Positions 54,373 through 64,000 of a DNA stretch of 64,000 bases are shown here, in pieces. The position numbers and the translations under genes were made by a program. The stretch's first letter is position 1, and each line of letters begins with the position of its first letter. Under the pieces are notes generated by a model. The model had not been told where the DNA came from and ran no database searches. It was given only the letters and a program-made list of their open reading frames with translations. This DNA is from Heracleum sosnowskyi (taxonomy: Eukaryota > Streptophyta > Magnoliopsida > Apiales > Apiaceae), in NCBI GenBank assembly GCA_030848705.1, contig CM061243.1, positions 3,196,001-3,260,000 on the forward strand, given 5' to 3'.

Positions 54373-55659
54373 TCTCTGTTCCATCAATTCCTTAAAAAAA
54401 ATTATGGACTTTACTATCAGTTATTTATATTTCAAAAGTAATAAAATTTATAATATAAACATTAATTAAATTTACTAATTTTCTACACTACAATCATTTT
54501 ATATATTAAATATCAGTCTCACCATTTTATTCATTTTTTATTGGACCGCGAACAAGACATAACTCCAAACTACAGTATTATAATATTATCCGCTTTGTAC
54601 TGAGCTCAAATGAATTTTTTTTGGACACATCCCAAAAAACCCCATCCTAAATAAGTATATTAACTGCTTATATACATGAAAATTAAGTCTTCACTTATTG
54701 ATTTAGTTCTTGGGTTGACATCACCTAACATTTACTTAGTTTTCTTCTCAATTTCTTAATTTTGATGTCCAAATCATTTGTAAATAAATTAAACGGAGTA
54801 AAAGAATTTAATGTTTCAGAAACAATGATTAAAATATGTAAAAGAGTTAAAATTTAGTTTAAAATTGAGGAAGAGTATATATTACTGATCCCTTTTGTTA
54901 ACGGTTTTTGAGGTTCTTCACTATAGTTTTTCTTAATACGATATATACAACCCAATTTCAGTGGTTAAGAATTAAAAATGAAAATACAACGAAATTTACC
55001 CAGTTTCACTAGTTTTTCTTAAAACGATAATTTTATCTATGGTCAACTTTAGATCCCTTTTTTTATTTTAACGCAAACACCGTCACGGTAAAGTCAGTGT
55101 ATTTATTTACTACATATATTTTCAATTATCAGCGAGTCAATGGATTAGAAACTAGAAAGTGTCTCTATTCATCGTTAAATAAAACTAAATTATTTAAAAG
55201 GAATATCATTAAATTATTTAAGAGGAATATCCAACGCAGTTGTACATACTTGCACTCCTTCTCATCTCATCACATGCACATGTCGAGAGGCCAATACAGC
55301 AGCTCCAATCGTTTGTTTTAAAAGCCGGATTTTTAATTTAAAAAGAAGCCGCAGATTATAGAGTGATAGACTCTGTCCGTTACAATTTTAAGATAAATGA
55401 TCCGGAATATTATAGAATAGTGCTAAAGATACTGAATTGAATATTAAAAATTGGTACAAAATAATGTGACAATGCTGATTTGGCATTTAAAAATGTTTTT
55501 ATTGGTGCTATTAATGTGAATGCATGTGGGTCCATTAATATAGATCCAATCAAATTATAACACATGTAATTCGGTACATCTTTTTGTACCAAATTCCGTA
55601 CCCTTAGCATTATTCAACATTATAATTGGAAAAATTATCTCAAATATCAATCTAAAACG
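54373..55659. other. Intergenic, nothing recognised
   Basis: AT-rich; short chance frames only (for example 55097-55321 and 55410-55610). Confidence 0.35.
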
Positions 55660-56090
55660 CTGCTTAGTGTAGTATTTTTAATTTTTTTTAAAACGCTAGT
55701 TCGTCTAACGTTTGAAACTTGCAATTTTTTTTAAAAAAAAGTAATTCGGGTAACACCACTTAAAATAGTGTTTTGACCAGAAAACACCACTTAATAAAGA
55801 GATTTTGACTTGAAAACATAACTTAAAGTAACGTTTTGGACTAAAAACACAAATTAAAGTAGCGTTTTCACCTGAAAACACAACTTAAATTTGCGTTTTG
55901 ATTACAAAAACAACACTTTAATTTGCGTTTTTAGTGTTTTTTTTTCAAAAACTTGTTAAAATGCTAGACCATTCTACGTTTTGATTAACATGTGTTAAAA
56001 TGGTGTTTTCACGTGATATTTGGAACCATTTTTTAAAATTATGATATTTTGAACAATTTTTCTTCAAAATTATGAAACCGGGGACCTTTT
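55660..56090 (+). repeat. Repeat with units around 'AAAACACNACTTAAAGT' (copy 2)
   Basis: Same unit type and the same ending ('GGAACCATTTTTTAAAATTA') as 47285-47600. Units of about 35-40 bp are near-palindromic around GTTTT/AAAAC. Confidence 0.7.
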
Positions 56091-56282
56091 CTCCGGATTA
56101 TATAAGTGTAAATTATTAATTATAAGTGCAATTTATTCAATAAGATGCAATAACAAGAACCAAAATACCATAATGTGTGAGAATACGAGATCATTATAAA
56201 ATTAACGAATGAACGAACGGCATAATAGCATAAATCAAAAGTATAGTATATACGAGAATTTAATCAGTAATCTAGGTAGATT

Positions 56283-58545
56283 AACTCTTGTAGATGACGG
56301 AATCAGAATTTAAAATAATGAAAACTAACTATAGCTACATTATGCGATAATTGTCAAACGAATAATTAACGCTGTGGGGACGGTTCTAGCGAGTAACGTG
56401 GACGGTAGAATTCAACTCATTCTGTCCCCTCATTTTTTTACAGTTTTTTTTTCACTGTTTGACACGTATTTTAAAATTCGTATAAAGTATAGTTCCACAA
56501 TTTATTTTTAAAATTTTCTTTTTTTGAATAAAAATTCAAACATTAAATTTTTATTCAAAAGAAAAAAAAAATTAAAATAATATATATAACTATACTTTAT
56601 AGGAGGCCTTAAAATGTATGTCGAATCCCCGTCCCCAATGTAAAGAACCTGAAGGAGGAACAGATGGAGTAACATTTACTTTCCTCCATAATTCACTAGA
56701 AAGTCTTCTTTTTAGCATAATATTCGGCTTCCAATATGACCCGCCGTAGGCTTCTGATTTCATTTTTTTTTTTTCACTTTTCCAAATTCTCAACACGCAA
56801 ACAATTCAATTCAATTCAATCCTAACATTTTTACTCGAACTGCGCCTTTTGTACGTATCTTTATGACTCTGTATCTATAGACCAAAGCAACATGTTTACG
56901 TAGACGGACCATGCTACATAGGGGTCAAATGTATCCATAGTCAAATGAGGACCTGATTTCCCTCGGATTGTTCTAATATAACTTATATGTAGTATATTTT
57001 TTAATAATATTTTTTATTTTTATTACATGATGGCATGATTTTATGTTTTTAGCCCCTATTAAATATAAAATTGATTATTAAACTCATAAAAATAGCTTCA
57101 TTTGTAATATTTATGTATCTATTTGAAAGATTATAATTAAACAGATCACTACATAATTTTTTAGTAACAATAAATTATTAAAAATTCAAAATTTTACTAT
57201 TTTAATTTGATCAAAAAAAATGTATATCTTTATCTTGACATAAAAACCCAATTAACGATCGATTATGACACTTTTTATATTATATTAATAATATTATATT
57301 ATTTTTTCAATAATATATTGTAATAATTTCGTTTGAATTTGAAATTGGCGCCCCTGTTGTTGAAGTCCTGACTTCATCCCCGTTTACTCATCCATAGTCT
57401 TGTTTCTGAAGCTAGTTTTGCCATCTTTTTCTTCGGTCTAACTCTTGTGCCTTTGAATAAATCTTAATTTATCTTTATTATACCGTACGTCATCATATCA
57501 ATGAATCCAATAATTTTATAAAATTTTTAATATTTTGATTTTAATATAATATAAATATATCTGTATAAGTACAAAATTTGGACATGTTTTATAAATTTTA
57601 AACATTATAAAAATGGAGCACTTGATGAACGGATAGATTGTAGGCTAATTGGGCAGCAAAGGTGGGGATTATGGACCCTTTTATAAGCCTATTTTTGGAA
57701 TGAATATATGTTAGCCAAAAATGCTTTACCAAAATGTCCTGTTTTGATGATTATTGTGAAGATATTTAGCGAAGTATTTCTTTTCTGTTTGAAGAGTAGT
57801 GCTATCCGCTAGGCACTCCAAAACTCTTTCAAAATCTTTTTCAAAATGACGTGTCAATTTAACGAATTTTAATTCGTGAACATACATGTATATACGTAAG
57901 GTTTTATATTATTACTAGAAAAGTTATCCATTATTAATATGCCGCATCAGTATTTAAAAAATATTTTGACGTAAGTTTTGGGGTATTTAACATTGAATTA
58001 TGAGACACGACGTTTTGTTATGCGCTACAAGCACGTCTATGTCAACCTCTTTCCCTACATTTCTGTATTCTCTCAGCGTGCTTCTCTATTATTTTCACTT
58101 TCTTCAACGCTGTGTTTCCGAACTTATTAAAGAAAAAAAGGGAATAGAAAATGAATAATTTTCTCTACTTACCAAATCTTTCCAAAAGTGGGAAGAAGAT
58201 TTTGGATACAAATATAAAAGGAACTTCTTCTCTAATCTTTAGATTTATTTTCTATTCTTTTTAAAAAAATCATTCTGGAATAAGTTGCGAAAATATTTTT
58301 TTTACCTTTCTTTTCTTTTTTCTCCAAAATATGTTTCTGAAACACGATGTAAGTGACCACTTATCAATCACACACCAGCAGGAGTATTTTATTGTCATGT
58401 ATAATTACTTTCTTCGTCGCAGATTTAGGAGTTCAATTATTAAGATGTTCTTGTAGAAAATTCGACGAGATTATTGCAGAAGGAAAAACTGTAAAAAAAT
58501 ACAGTATGTCGAAAAAATGCTCAAAATGTTATTATTTCATGACTG
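56283..58545 (+). repeat. Segmental duplication, copy A
   Basis: Shared blocks with copy B (59996-61320) in the same order: 'TGACGGAATCAGAATTTAAA', 'ACATTTACTTTCCTCCATAA', 'GTGCCTTTGAATAAATC', 'GTTTTGTTATGCGCTACAAG' and 'TCGTCGCAGATTTAGGAG'. Copy A alone has the MITE at 56420-56671. No intact gene remains in either copy. Confidence 0.82.
56420..56671 (+). mobile_element. Stowaway-like MITE, copy 1
   Basis: Starts TCTGTCCCCTCATTT, ends GGAACAGATGGAGTAA. The interior has an inverted 'TGAATAAAAATTCAAACATT' and 'AAATTTTTATTCAAAAG' arm pair. Same family as 59390-59640 and 60777-60987. Confidence 0.7.
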
Positions 58546-58623
58546 TGTACTACTTGATATCGGTGTTACTGAGCTTGTTAAAACGAAGCACTCTTCCGTT
58601 CCTGGAAAGCGAGAGTTCAGTTA

Positions 58624-58923
58624 TGTTGTGTTTGGTTGGGATGAATGGAATGTAATGGATGAAATTAAAGGAAAGTAATTGGAGTTGGAGGGAAGATTTG
58701 AGAAAAAATGAGATAATGCAAAATTGTTATGATAAGAATTGTGAAAAAAATGAATGAGTAAAGGAATGAAGCATTCCATCTCAAAGTGGGGTTTTTGAAT
58801 TATAATGTAGGTAATTAAGAATGGAATGAGTTGAAGAATGAAAGTTGTTAGTATTTCACTATTTTACACTTTAAATCTCATTCCATTCCATTTCCATTAC
58901 AATCATACCAACCAAACACAACA
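58624..58923 (+). mobile_element. MITE with 16-bp terminal inverted repeats
   Basis: TGTTGTGTTTGGTTGG at the left and CCAACCAAACACAACA at the right are exact complements; 300 bp. Subterminal arms ('GGAATGTAATGG', 'CATTCCATT') are also inverted. It is a typical non-autonomous DNA transposon; the superfamily is not settled. Confidence 0.75.
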
Positions 58924-59004
58924 TTTAGCATGTTGGACAACGGCTATTATTGATGAAATTACTTGCTTGCACAACTGCTGCACCCGTTTTTAAACTCGCA
59001 TTAG

Positions 59005-59668
59005 ATCATCTTCAACTCAAAATATCAAAATAGTGTCACTATAACATTGTTTTGGTATCAAAATGACACTACTCCAACCCAATTGACACTATACTTGACA
59101 CTAAAATGAATCTTTTACATAAAAAATGGAATATTCTAATTTTTACATTTTTAATAAATCTAAAGTTGAAAAGGAGAAAATAAAGAAGTTCAATAGGACA
59201 AGAAAAAACTTGTTTTATTAATAAACATAAGGGTATAATGAAAATTTTGAAAGTCACAAAATTTGGTGTTAAAAGATCATCGAATGTACTTTTGTCACCA
59301 AATTTGGTGATCCAAACTCATTTGGTGTGTTTGTGTCACCATTTTAGTGTTACATTAGAGTTGTTTTTACACTATACCAATCACTATTATACTCTCTCTG
59401 TCCCCCTCATTTCTTTACAGTTTTTTTTCACTGCTTGACACGCATTTTAAAGCTCGTATACATTATAGTTGCACAACTTATTTTTAAAATTTTCTTTTTT
59501 TGAATAAAAATTCAAACATTAAATTTTTATTCAAAAGAAAAAAATTAAAATAATATATATAACTATACTTTATAGGAGTCTTAAAATACGTGACGAGCTC
59601 CCGTCCCCCAATATAAAGAACCTAAGGGACATAGGGAGTAATGATTTAGTGTTAAGTTGAAGTTGCTG
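59005..59668 (+). mobile_element. MITE interrupted by a younger Stowaway-like MITE
   Basis: Left end 'ATCATCTTCAACTC' and right end 'AAGTTGAAGTTGCTG' are roughly inverted. The interior has repeated 'TGACACTA' and 'TGGTGT' words. The Stowaway-like element at 59390-59640 sits inside. Confidence 0.4.
59390..59640 (+). mobile_element. Stowaway-like MITE, copy 2
   Basis: TACTCTCTCTGTCCCC ... GGGACATAGGGAGTA, with TA at both ends; about 250 bp, with the same interior as 56420-56671. Confidence 0.75.
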
Positions 59669-59760
59669 TTAGAGAGTTATAGCTCTAATAATTTGTTTTG
59701 TAAAAAGTAAGATTTACCGTACAAGGTAATGTACTAATGCCGCGTAAAGAAAATATCTAC

Positions 59761-59985
59761 TGAGGTTGCGTTGTCAGTTGCTAAAGATCATAGTGTCGTG
59801 CTGCCACTTTTTCTGAGGATTTTAGAGGATTCATCCTCTGACAACCATGTATACGTCGTTGAGAGGATCAGAGGATACATCCTGAGATGACTTTATCTTC
59901 TACTGTGATACCTATCAGAGATTCAGAGTCCGTCCGCGCTATTTGAGTTTATCCTCTATTGTGATACCTATCAAAATTTCCCGTT
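59761..59985 (+). repeat. Short local duplication
   Basis: 'TATCYTCTAYTGTGATACCT' occurs at about 59895 and 59953. 'GAGGATTCATCCTCTGACA' and 'GAGGATACATCCTGAG' form small inverted and direct repeats. Function unknown. Confidence 0.5.
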
Positions 59986-59995
59986 AGATTGATTA

Positions 59996-61320
59996 AATGA
60001 CGGAATCAGAATTTAAAATGACGAAAACTGATTTATGAATATATTGTGATAATAATTGTCAAACAAATAATGAACACCGCGGAGACGATTCTAGCAAGTT
60101 GCGTAGAATTGAAGTTGATAATTGATCCCAGTTGTTTTCATGTTATTCTAACATTTACTTTCCTCCATAATTCACTAGAAAGTAGAAAGTCTTCTTTTTG
60201 CAATGTGACCCGGCGTAGACGTAGTCTTTGCATTTTTATTTCACTTTTCTAAATTCCCCAACACGCATACAATTCAATTCAATTTAATCCAAATTCAATT
60301 CAGTTCTAATAAAAGTACCAATTTTTTTACTCGATCTGCGCCTTTTGTATATATCTTTATGACTCTCTGTCCATTCCACAAAGAAAGCGCGGAAGATACC
60401 ACTATATCAAGAGTTTGTCGGGTAATCTTATCATCTTTTTATTCATTTTAACAGTTGTGCCTTTGAATAAATCATAATTTATTTTTAATATAACACTACT
60501 TGATCATACCAATCAATCAAATTATTAACGAAAATTTTAAAATTTTAATAATGTAATCATAAATTATCTGGATACGTACAAACTTTTGACATGTTTTGTG
60601 AATTTTAAACATTATAAAATGAAGCACTTGATTAATGAATAGATTGTAGGCTATTGGATGGAGTATGGGCCCTTTAATAATTCTATTTTTGGAATATATG
60701 TTAGCCAATAGTGCTTTACAATAATGTCCTGTTTTGATGATTAAATATTAAGATATTTTTAACAGAATTGTATTCGTACGTCCCACTCAATTCTATACAG
60801 TTTTTTTTCATTGCTTGACACGTATTTTAAGCTGAATATAAAGTATACTTGTATAACTTATATTTAAATTATTTTTTCTCTGAAAAAAAATTTTAACGTT
60901 AAATTTTAATTCAAAAAAATAAATTAAAAATAATTTATGTAAGTACGTGTTGAGACCCGTCGCCAATGTAGTGGGACGGATGGAGTAGTTCTTTTCGGTA
61001 TGAATTATGTATTACGACGTTTTGTTATGCGCTACAAGCACGTCTATGTCAACTTTTTTCCCTACATTAGTCCTGTATTCTTATAGTGTGCTATCATTTT
61101 CTTTAGGTTACCACTTATCAATCAATCAGCAAACAGAGTATTATATTCTCATTTATACAGTAATCACTCTTTCGTCGCAGATTTAGGAGTCGAATTTTTA
61201 AGACGTTCTCGTAGAAAAATTTGACGAGATTTTTGCAGATGATGGAAATGTAGAAAATGACGGTACACAGAAAAATGCTCAAAATGTTAAAATTTCGCAA
61301 AGTCAGGTTAGCTTGTTGAA
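59996..61320 (+). repeat. Segmental duplication, copy B
   Basis: Order of shared blocks as in copy A. The homology resumes after the hAT-like insertion at 61328-61717 ('CTAAGCACTTTGC' versus 'CGAAGCACTCTTCC' in copy A near 58583). It contains the MITE at 60777-60987, which copy A lacks. Confidence 0.82.
60777..60987 (+). mobile_element. Stowaway-like MITE, copy 3
   Basis: TACGTCCCACTCAATT ... GTGGGACGGATGGAGTA, TA-bounded; shorter and more diverged than the other two copies. Confidence 0.65.
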
Positions 61321-61327
61321 ACTAAGC

Positions 61328-61717
61328 CCCAGGACCGGCGCTTTGGTAAGAGACGAACGCCTAGGACACCACTCCGTTAAGGGGCACCAAAATTTGTATA
61401 AGTATACATATACCTGCTGTTGTAAAGAACTTTTAAAACCTTAATCTTCATATTTGTTATTAAATGGTACTAAATTCTAATCATTTGTGGATTTATTATT
61501 TGATCTTATTTATATCTTTGTTGTCTTGTTTGAGGTTAGTCTTCTATCTGCTGCTGCACTAGGAGTTCCGAGACCTTGCATTTGTTGATAATTTCGATCT
61601 ATATGCTATCATGCTTGATTTTAAAGGCACCTTCACTAAGTTTTACAATATCCATGTAAAAAAGGGCACCATTTCACAAACTAGCCTAGGGCACCTGTAT
61701 CTCTAGGACCGGCCCTG
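61328..61717 (+). mobile_element. hAT-like non-autonomous element
   Basis: CCAGGACCGGCGCT at the left and AGGACCGGCCCTG at the right are inverted. CTAAGC lies on both sides (61322-61327 and 61718-61723). The homologous place in copy A of the segmental duplication is uninterrupted, which confirms an insertion. No transposase. Confidence 0.75.
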
Positions 61718-61853
61718 CTAAGCACTTTGCAGTTTCTGATGAATAAAAAAAACACCAGAGTCTGTAAGGCTAAAGTTCATCGACCAAATAAAATTAGAAA
61801 CATGTACATTACCAAATGAATCATGCTAAAGTTGTAGCACCTGGACCAGCTAA

Positions 61854-63110
61854 CTACACACAGGACTGAGTTTCAATGGACTGCCAAACTTGAAGCCTTC
61901 CAATAGGCCAAAGATCAACTTTTTCTAGACCCATGTCTACAGCAAAGTTCCATATCAAACTGAAGCTTCTATCCACGAGATTGTAACGAATAGCCTTACC
62001 AGGTATTTCCAATACCAAGAACGAATCCTCATGGAAATTTTCTCTCCTAATAAGTGAGAGCACAGCAACTGCAAAATTATTTCCATTATCTAAACAAGCC
62101 TCGTCTTTAGTCATCTCAGGGAAAACTTTAGATATTGGAGTAAGATCAATCAGGTACTTGACAAACCACTCCGAGTAGTCACTCTTCATCTCATGCACAC
62201 TAAGTGAAGTGGCATAAGGACAAACCTCAATAAAATGCAAATGATCTTCAGACTCCCCAAAATACGAGTGACTTCTTGAAGCCGACTTCACAGAAATAGG
62301 AGGCCTTGGAAATTTTTCTAGCCTACACTCGTCCACATTAAAGTACAAACAATCCGAAACAGGCCAATTTACTAATTTCATGTCATCTAAGTCAGTCAAC
62401 CAATGCACAGACCCGTGCCAATACACACCACCACCAAAGTACATTCCTAGAGCTGGAGCAAAGGACTGCACAGAAACCTTCAAAGTCCTGGTTTCGGAGG
62501 AGTAAATATGAAAGTCACCAATATAACTTTGTGATTGAGATGAAGTAATTACGAAAGTAATAACTTTGTAGTGAAGTGACTTTGAAGGTTCAAAAGCTAA
62601 CCCAATATAACAAACGTCAGTGCCAGGAGGATGTTTGGGAAGGATAGCTAAGTGATTGTTGGAGGGGTTATATACATAACAGTTAAGGCCAATAGAGCAC
62701 AATAAAAGGCCATTGCAAGATTCCAGAACACGAATACTTCTAGGATCAAAACCTTCATGAGCAAAAGTGAGAGTTCTGAAGGGAGAAGAGGTGGTTTGAT
62801 CATCTAGAGGAACGAAATAAACTTCATTGAGCCCAGCACGAGGAAAATCAGATATAGGGGCGCGTTGAATGAAGAGACCAGAGGCACGGAGAGGCAGCAA
62901 ACAACGGAGGCTAGTGAAGTGGGGAGTGGAGATGAGAGATTGCCATTGTCTGGAAACACACTTCAAGGACATGAGTTTTTTCAAAGGGACACGCAACAAG
63001 ATTAATGTTAATAAATCTTCGTCGTTGAGAACAACGTGAGAGGAGGATGATGATCTTCTAAACTTCATCCTATCCATGCACCATGCATCCATGCTTATGT
63101 TTTTGTTCAT
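61854..63110 (-). CDS. F-box protein with F-box-associated C-terminal region (At5g07610-like)
   Basis: Intact single-exon ORF of 418 residues. An F-box is at about residues 26-66 (LNDEDLLTLILLRVPLKKL, then KCVSRQWQSLIS). The rest has the pattern of plant F-box-associated proteins: SCNGLLLCS at about 131-139, VYNPSNNH after it, PSKSLHYKVI near 175, then GVYWHGSVHWL near 229. Family knowledge: the F-box binds SKP1 in an SCF ubiquitin ligase and the C-terminal part selects the target, which is unknown here. A TATA-like motif lies only about 24 bp before the first ATG, so translation may start at Met7, Met12 or Met15 (63068). Those starts keep the F-box. Related broken copies are at 26150-27657 and at the right edge of the window. 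Confidence 0.85.
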   Translation of the reverse strand: MNKNISMDAWCMDRMKFRRSSSSSHVVLNDEDLLTLILLRVPLKKLMSLKCVSRQWQSLISTPHFTSLRCLLPLRASGLFIQRAPISDFPRAGLNEVYFVPLDDQTTSSPFRTLTFAHEGFDPRSIRVLESCNGLLLCSIGLNCYVYNPSNNHLAILPKHPPGTDVCYIGLAFEPSKSLHYKVITFVITSSQSQSYIGDFHIYSSETRTLKVSVQSFAPALGMYFGGGVYWHGSVHWLTDLDDMKLVNWPVSDCLYFNVDECRLEKFPRPPISVKSASRSHSYFGESEDHLHFIEVCPYATSLSVHEMKSDYSEWFVKYLIDLTPISKVFPEMTKDEACLDNGNNFAVAVLSLIRRENFHEDSFLVLEIPGKAIRYNLVDRSFSLIWNFAVDMGLEKVDLWPIGRLQVWQSIETQSCV

Positions 63111-63133
63111 GATACTAAAATTACGTCTAAACT

Positions 63134-63143
63134 ATATTTATAT
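63134..63143 (-). promoter_or_regulatory. TATA box of the F-box gene
   Basis: ATATAAATA on the minus strand, very close to the first ATG (63110). Expected transcription start would fall at or just past that ATG, favouring a downstream Met as the true start. Confidence 0.5.
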
Positions 63144-63144
63144 G

Positions 63145-63795
63145 CTAAGCTAAGAATAACATAATAATATCCTAATCAAAATAGGAATATGAATAAAATT
63201 TAAAGGCTCCATATTGAAACTCAGAGTCTCAGATGCAACGATGCTACTCCGGAAAAGAAGAGGCCCAGGCCCATACAAGTTCATCATCTTTGTTACTTTG
63301 ATTTTTTTCTAAAATTTAAATTCGAATATGATAAAATTAAAAAATTACTATGTGCTCATTTTTGTTAAAATAATTAATTAAATTCAGCTATAAAAGGTTG
63401 ATTAAAGAATTAAAGTTACTATTACTTCAAAATATAATAAAAAATCTAATAAGAAAAATCATGATTGTTAACACTCAAAATTGTGTTACTACAAATTTTC
63501 TCAACCCAGAAACATCCTACTTCACTAATAGCAACATTGGATGCACTTCGAATTTATCATATATTTTAAAATTTGAAAAATCAAAATTTTTTTCTAAAAA
63601 ATTGCAAATATGCTTCTCCTTCTCATATCAAGTAGGAATCTGTTTTGGAGAATACATGCCATTTAATTTTTGCATGATCAGGAACCTGGAGGACATGGTG
63701 ATAGTGGAAGTTACAGGATGATTGGTTAGATAAAAAGAGAACGGTTGGATTTAATGTTAAAAAAATATTTTTTGATATTCAAAATGCTTCACGGT
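63145..63795. other. Intergenic between the F-box gene and its broken paralogue
   Basis: The open frame at 63398-63721 has no recognisable domain and a composition like the surrounding AT-rich DNA, so it is probably chance. Confidence 0.35.
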
Positions 63796-64000
63796 TCAAG
63801 GTTCTAATCCCGTCAACAACATATCACTTTTGGTGAAGTTCAATCCCCGAGCTACATTTAAAGACTTTACAGAGACCCTCCAAGTCCCGGTTTTAGAGGA
63901 GTAAATTTGAAAGTCACCAACATTCTTTAATCCATATGCATAAACGAAAGCATTGACTTTGTAGTGAAGAGACTTCAAAGGATCACAAACTTCCACAGCT
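63796..64000 (-). pseudogene. Partial F-box-associated paralogue, runs off the right edge
   Basis: The minus strand encodes PLKSLHYKVNAFVYAYG, GDFQIYSSKTGTWRVSVKS and VARGLNF, closely like residues about 173-225 of the neighbouring F-box protein. Homology stops near 63840, where the intact gene would continue with the VYWHG motif; the frame then runs into unrelated sequence and stops. The 5' part lies beyond the window, so a full gene upstream is possible, but its C-terminal half is missing. Probably a truncated tandem duplicate. Confidence 0.7.

Noticed and set aside
63398..63721. 107-codon plus-strand frame
   Set aside because: Composition like the surrounding AT-rich DNA, no motif and no promoter.

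Overview
The window looks like a gene-poor, AT-rich stretch of a plant nuclear genome. The evidence is intron-containing genes, F-box genes, Copia and Gypsy LTR retrotransposons with plant tRNA-type primer sites, Helitrons, many MITEs, a LINE tail and a SINE. A core eudicot is likely. An umbellifer (carrot or celery family) is only a guess from the general look of the retroelements. I recognised no tRNA, rRNA, CRISPR or bacterial-type operon. Nearly all open frames under about 100 codons appear to be chance or shadow frames.

Layout. 1-743 holds a Helitron fragment and a 5'-truncated LINE tail with poly(A). 1300-12510 is an old, broken transposon gene of the putative gypsy-type (Transposase_28-like) class. 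One of its introns has received a very young, non-autonomous Athila-like LTR element (4840-12253; equal-length 1306-bp LTRs, 5-bp target duplication). That element encodes an unusual Gag-Protease-Gag' protein on the minus strand. 14442-15266 is a spliced three-exon gene of the plant cystatin-related type. A young Copia element (15379-23721) sits only about 40 bp beyond its TATA box. It has lost most of integrase, reverse transcriptase and RNase H, but keeps a large gag and remnants of an extra 3' ORF.

24236-31059 is a graveyard: a Helitron 3' part, a broken Copia gag with its 5' LTR, an F-box pseudogene split by a hAT-like MITE, a SINE with a 16-bp target duplication, and a 2.25-kb LTR element with no coding capacity. 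33150-36433 contains MITEs, a solo LTR with a perfect target duplication, and a Helitron end. 36654-45959 is a dense cluster of Helitrons of at least three families, with tandem amplification of terminal segments. 46660-47235 is an intact hAT-type MITE.

47969-49042 is the best protein-coding gene: a single-exon F-box/kelch gene of the KISS ME DEADLY / KFB-PAL type, on the minus strand, with a TATA box and a GA-rich upstream tract. 50503-52083 is a complete minus-strand Helitron nested in another repeat. 53370-61720 is mainly MITEs plus a local segmental duplication (56283-58545 versus 59996-61320) whose copies differ by MITE insertions. 61854-63110 is an intact F-box gene with an F-box-associated C-terminal region. 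A fragment of a paralogue runs off the right edge (63796-64000), and the pseudogene at 26150-27600 belongs to the same subfamily, so the subfamily is undergoing local birth and death.

No multi-gene pathway is encoded. The most informative biology is the nesting order of the mobile elements, the chimeric gag gene, the tandemly repeated Helitron ends, and a promoter-proximal insertion next to the cystatin-related gene.
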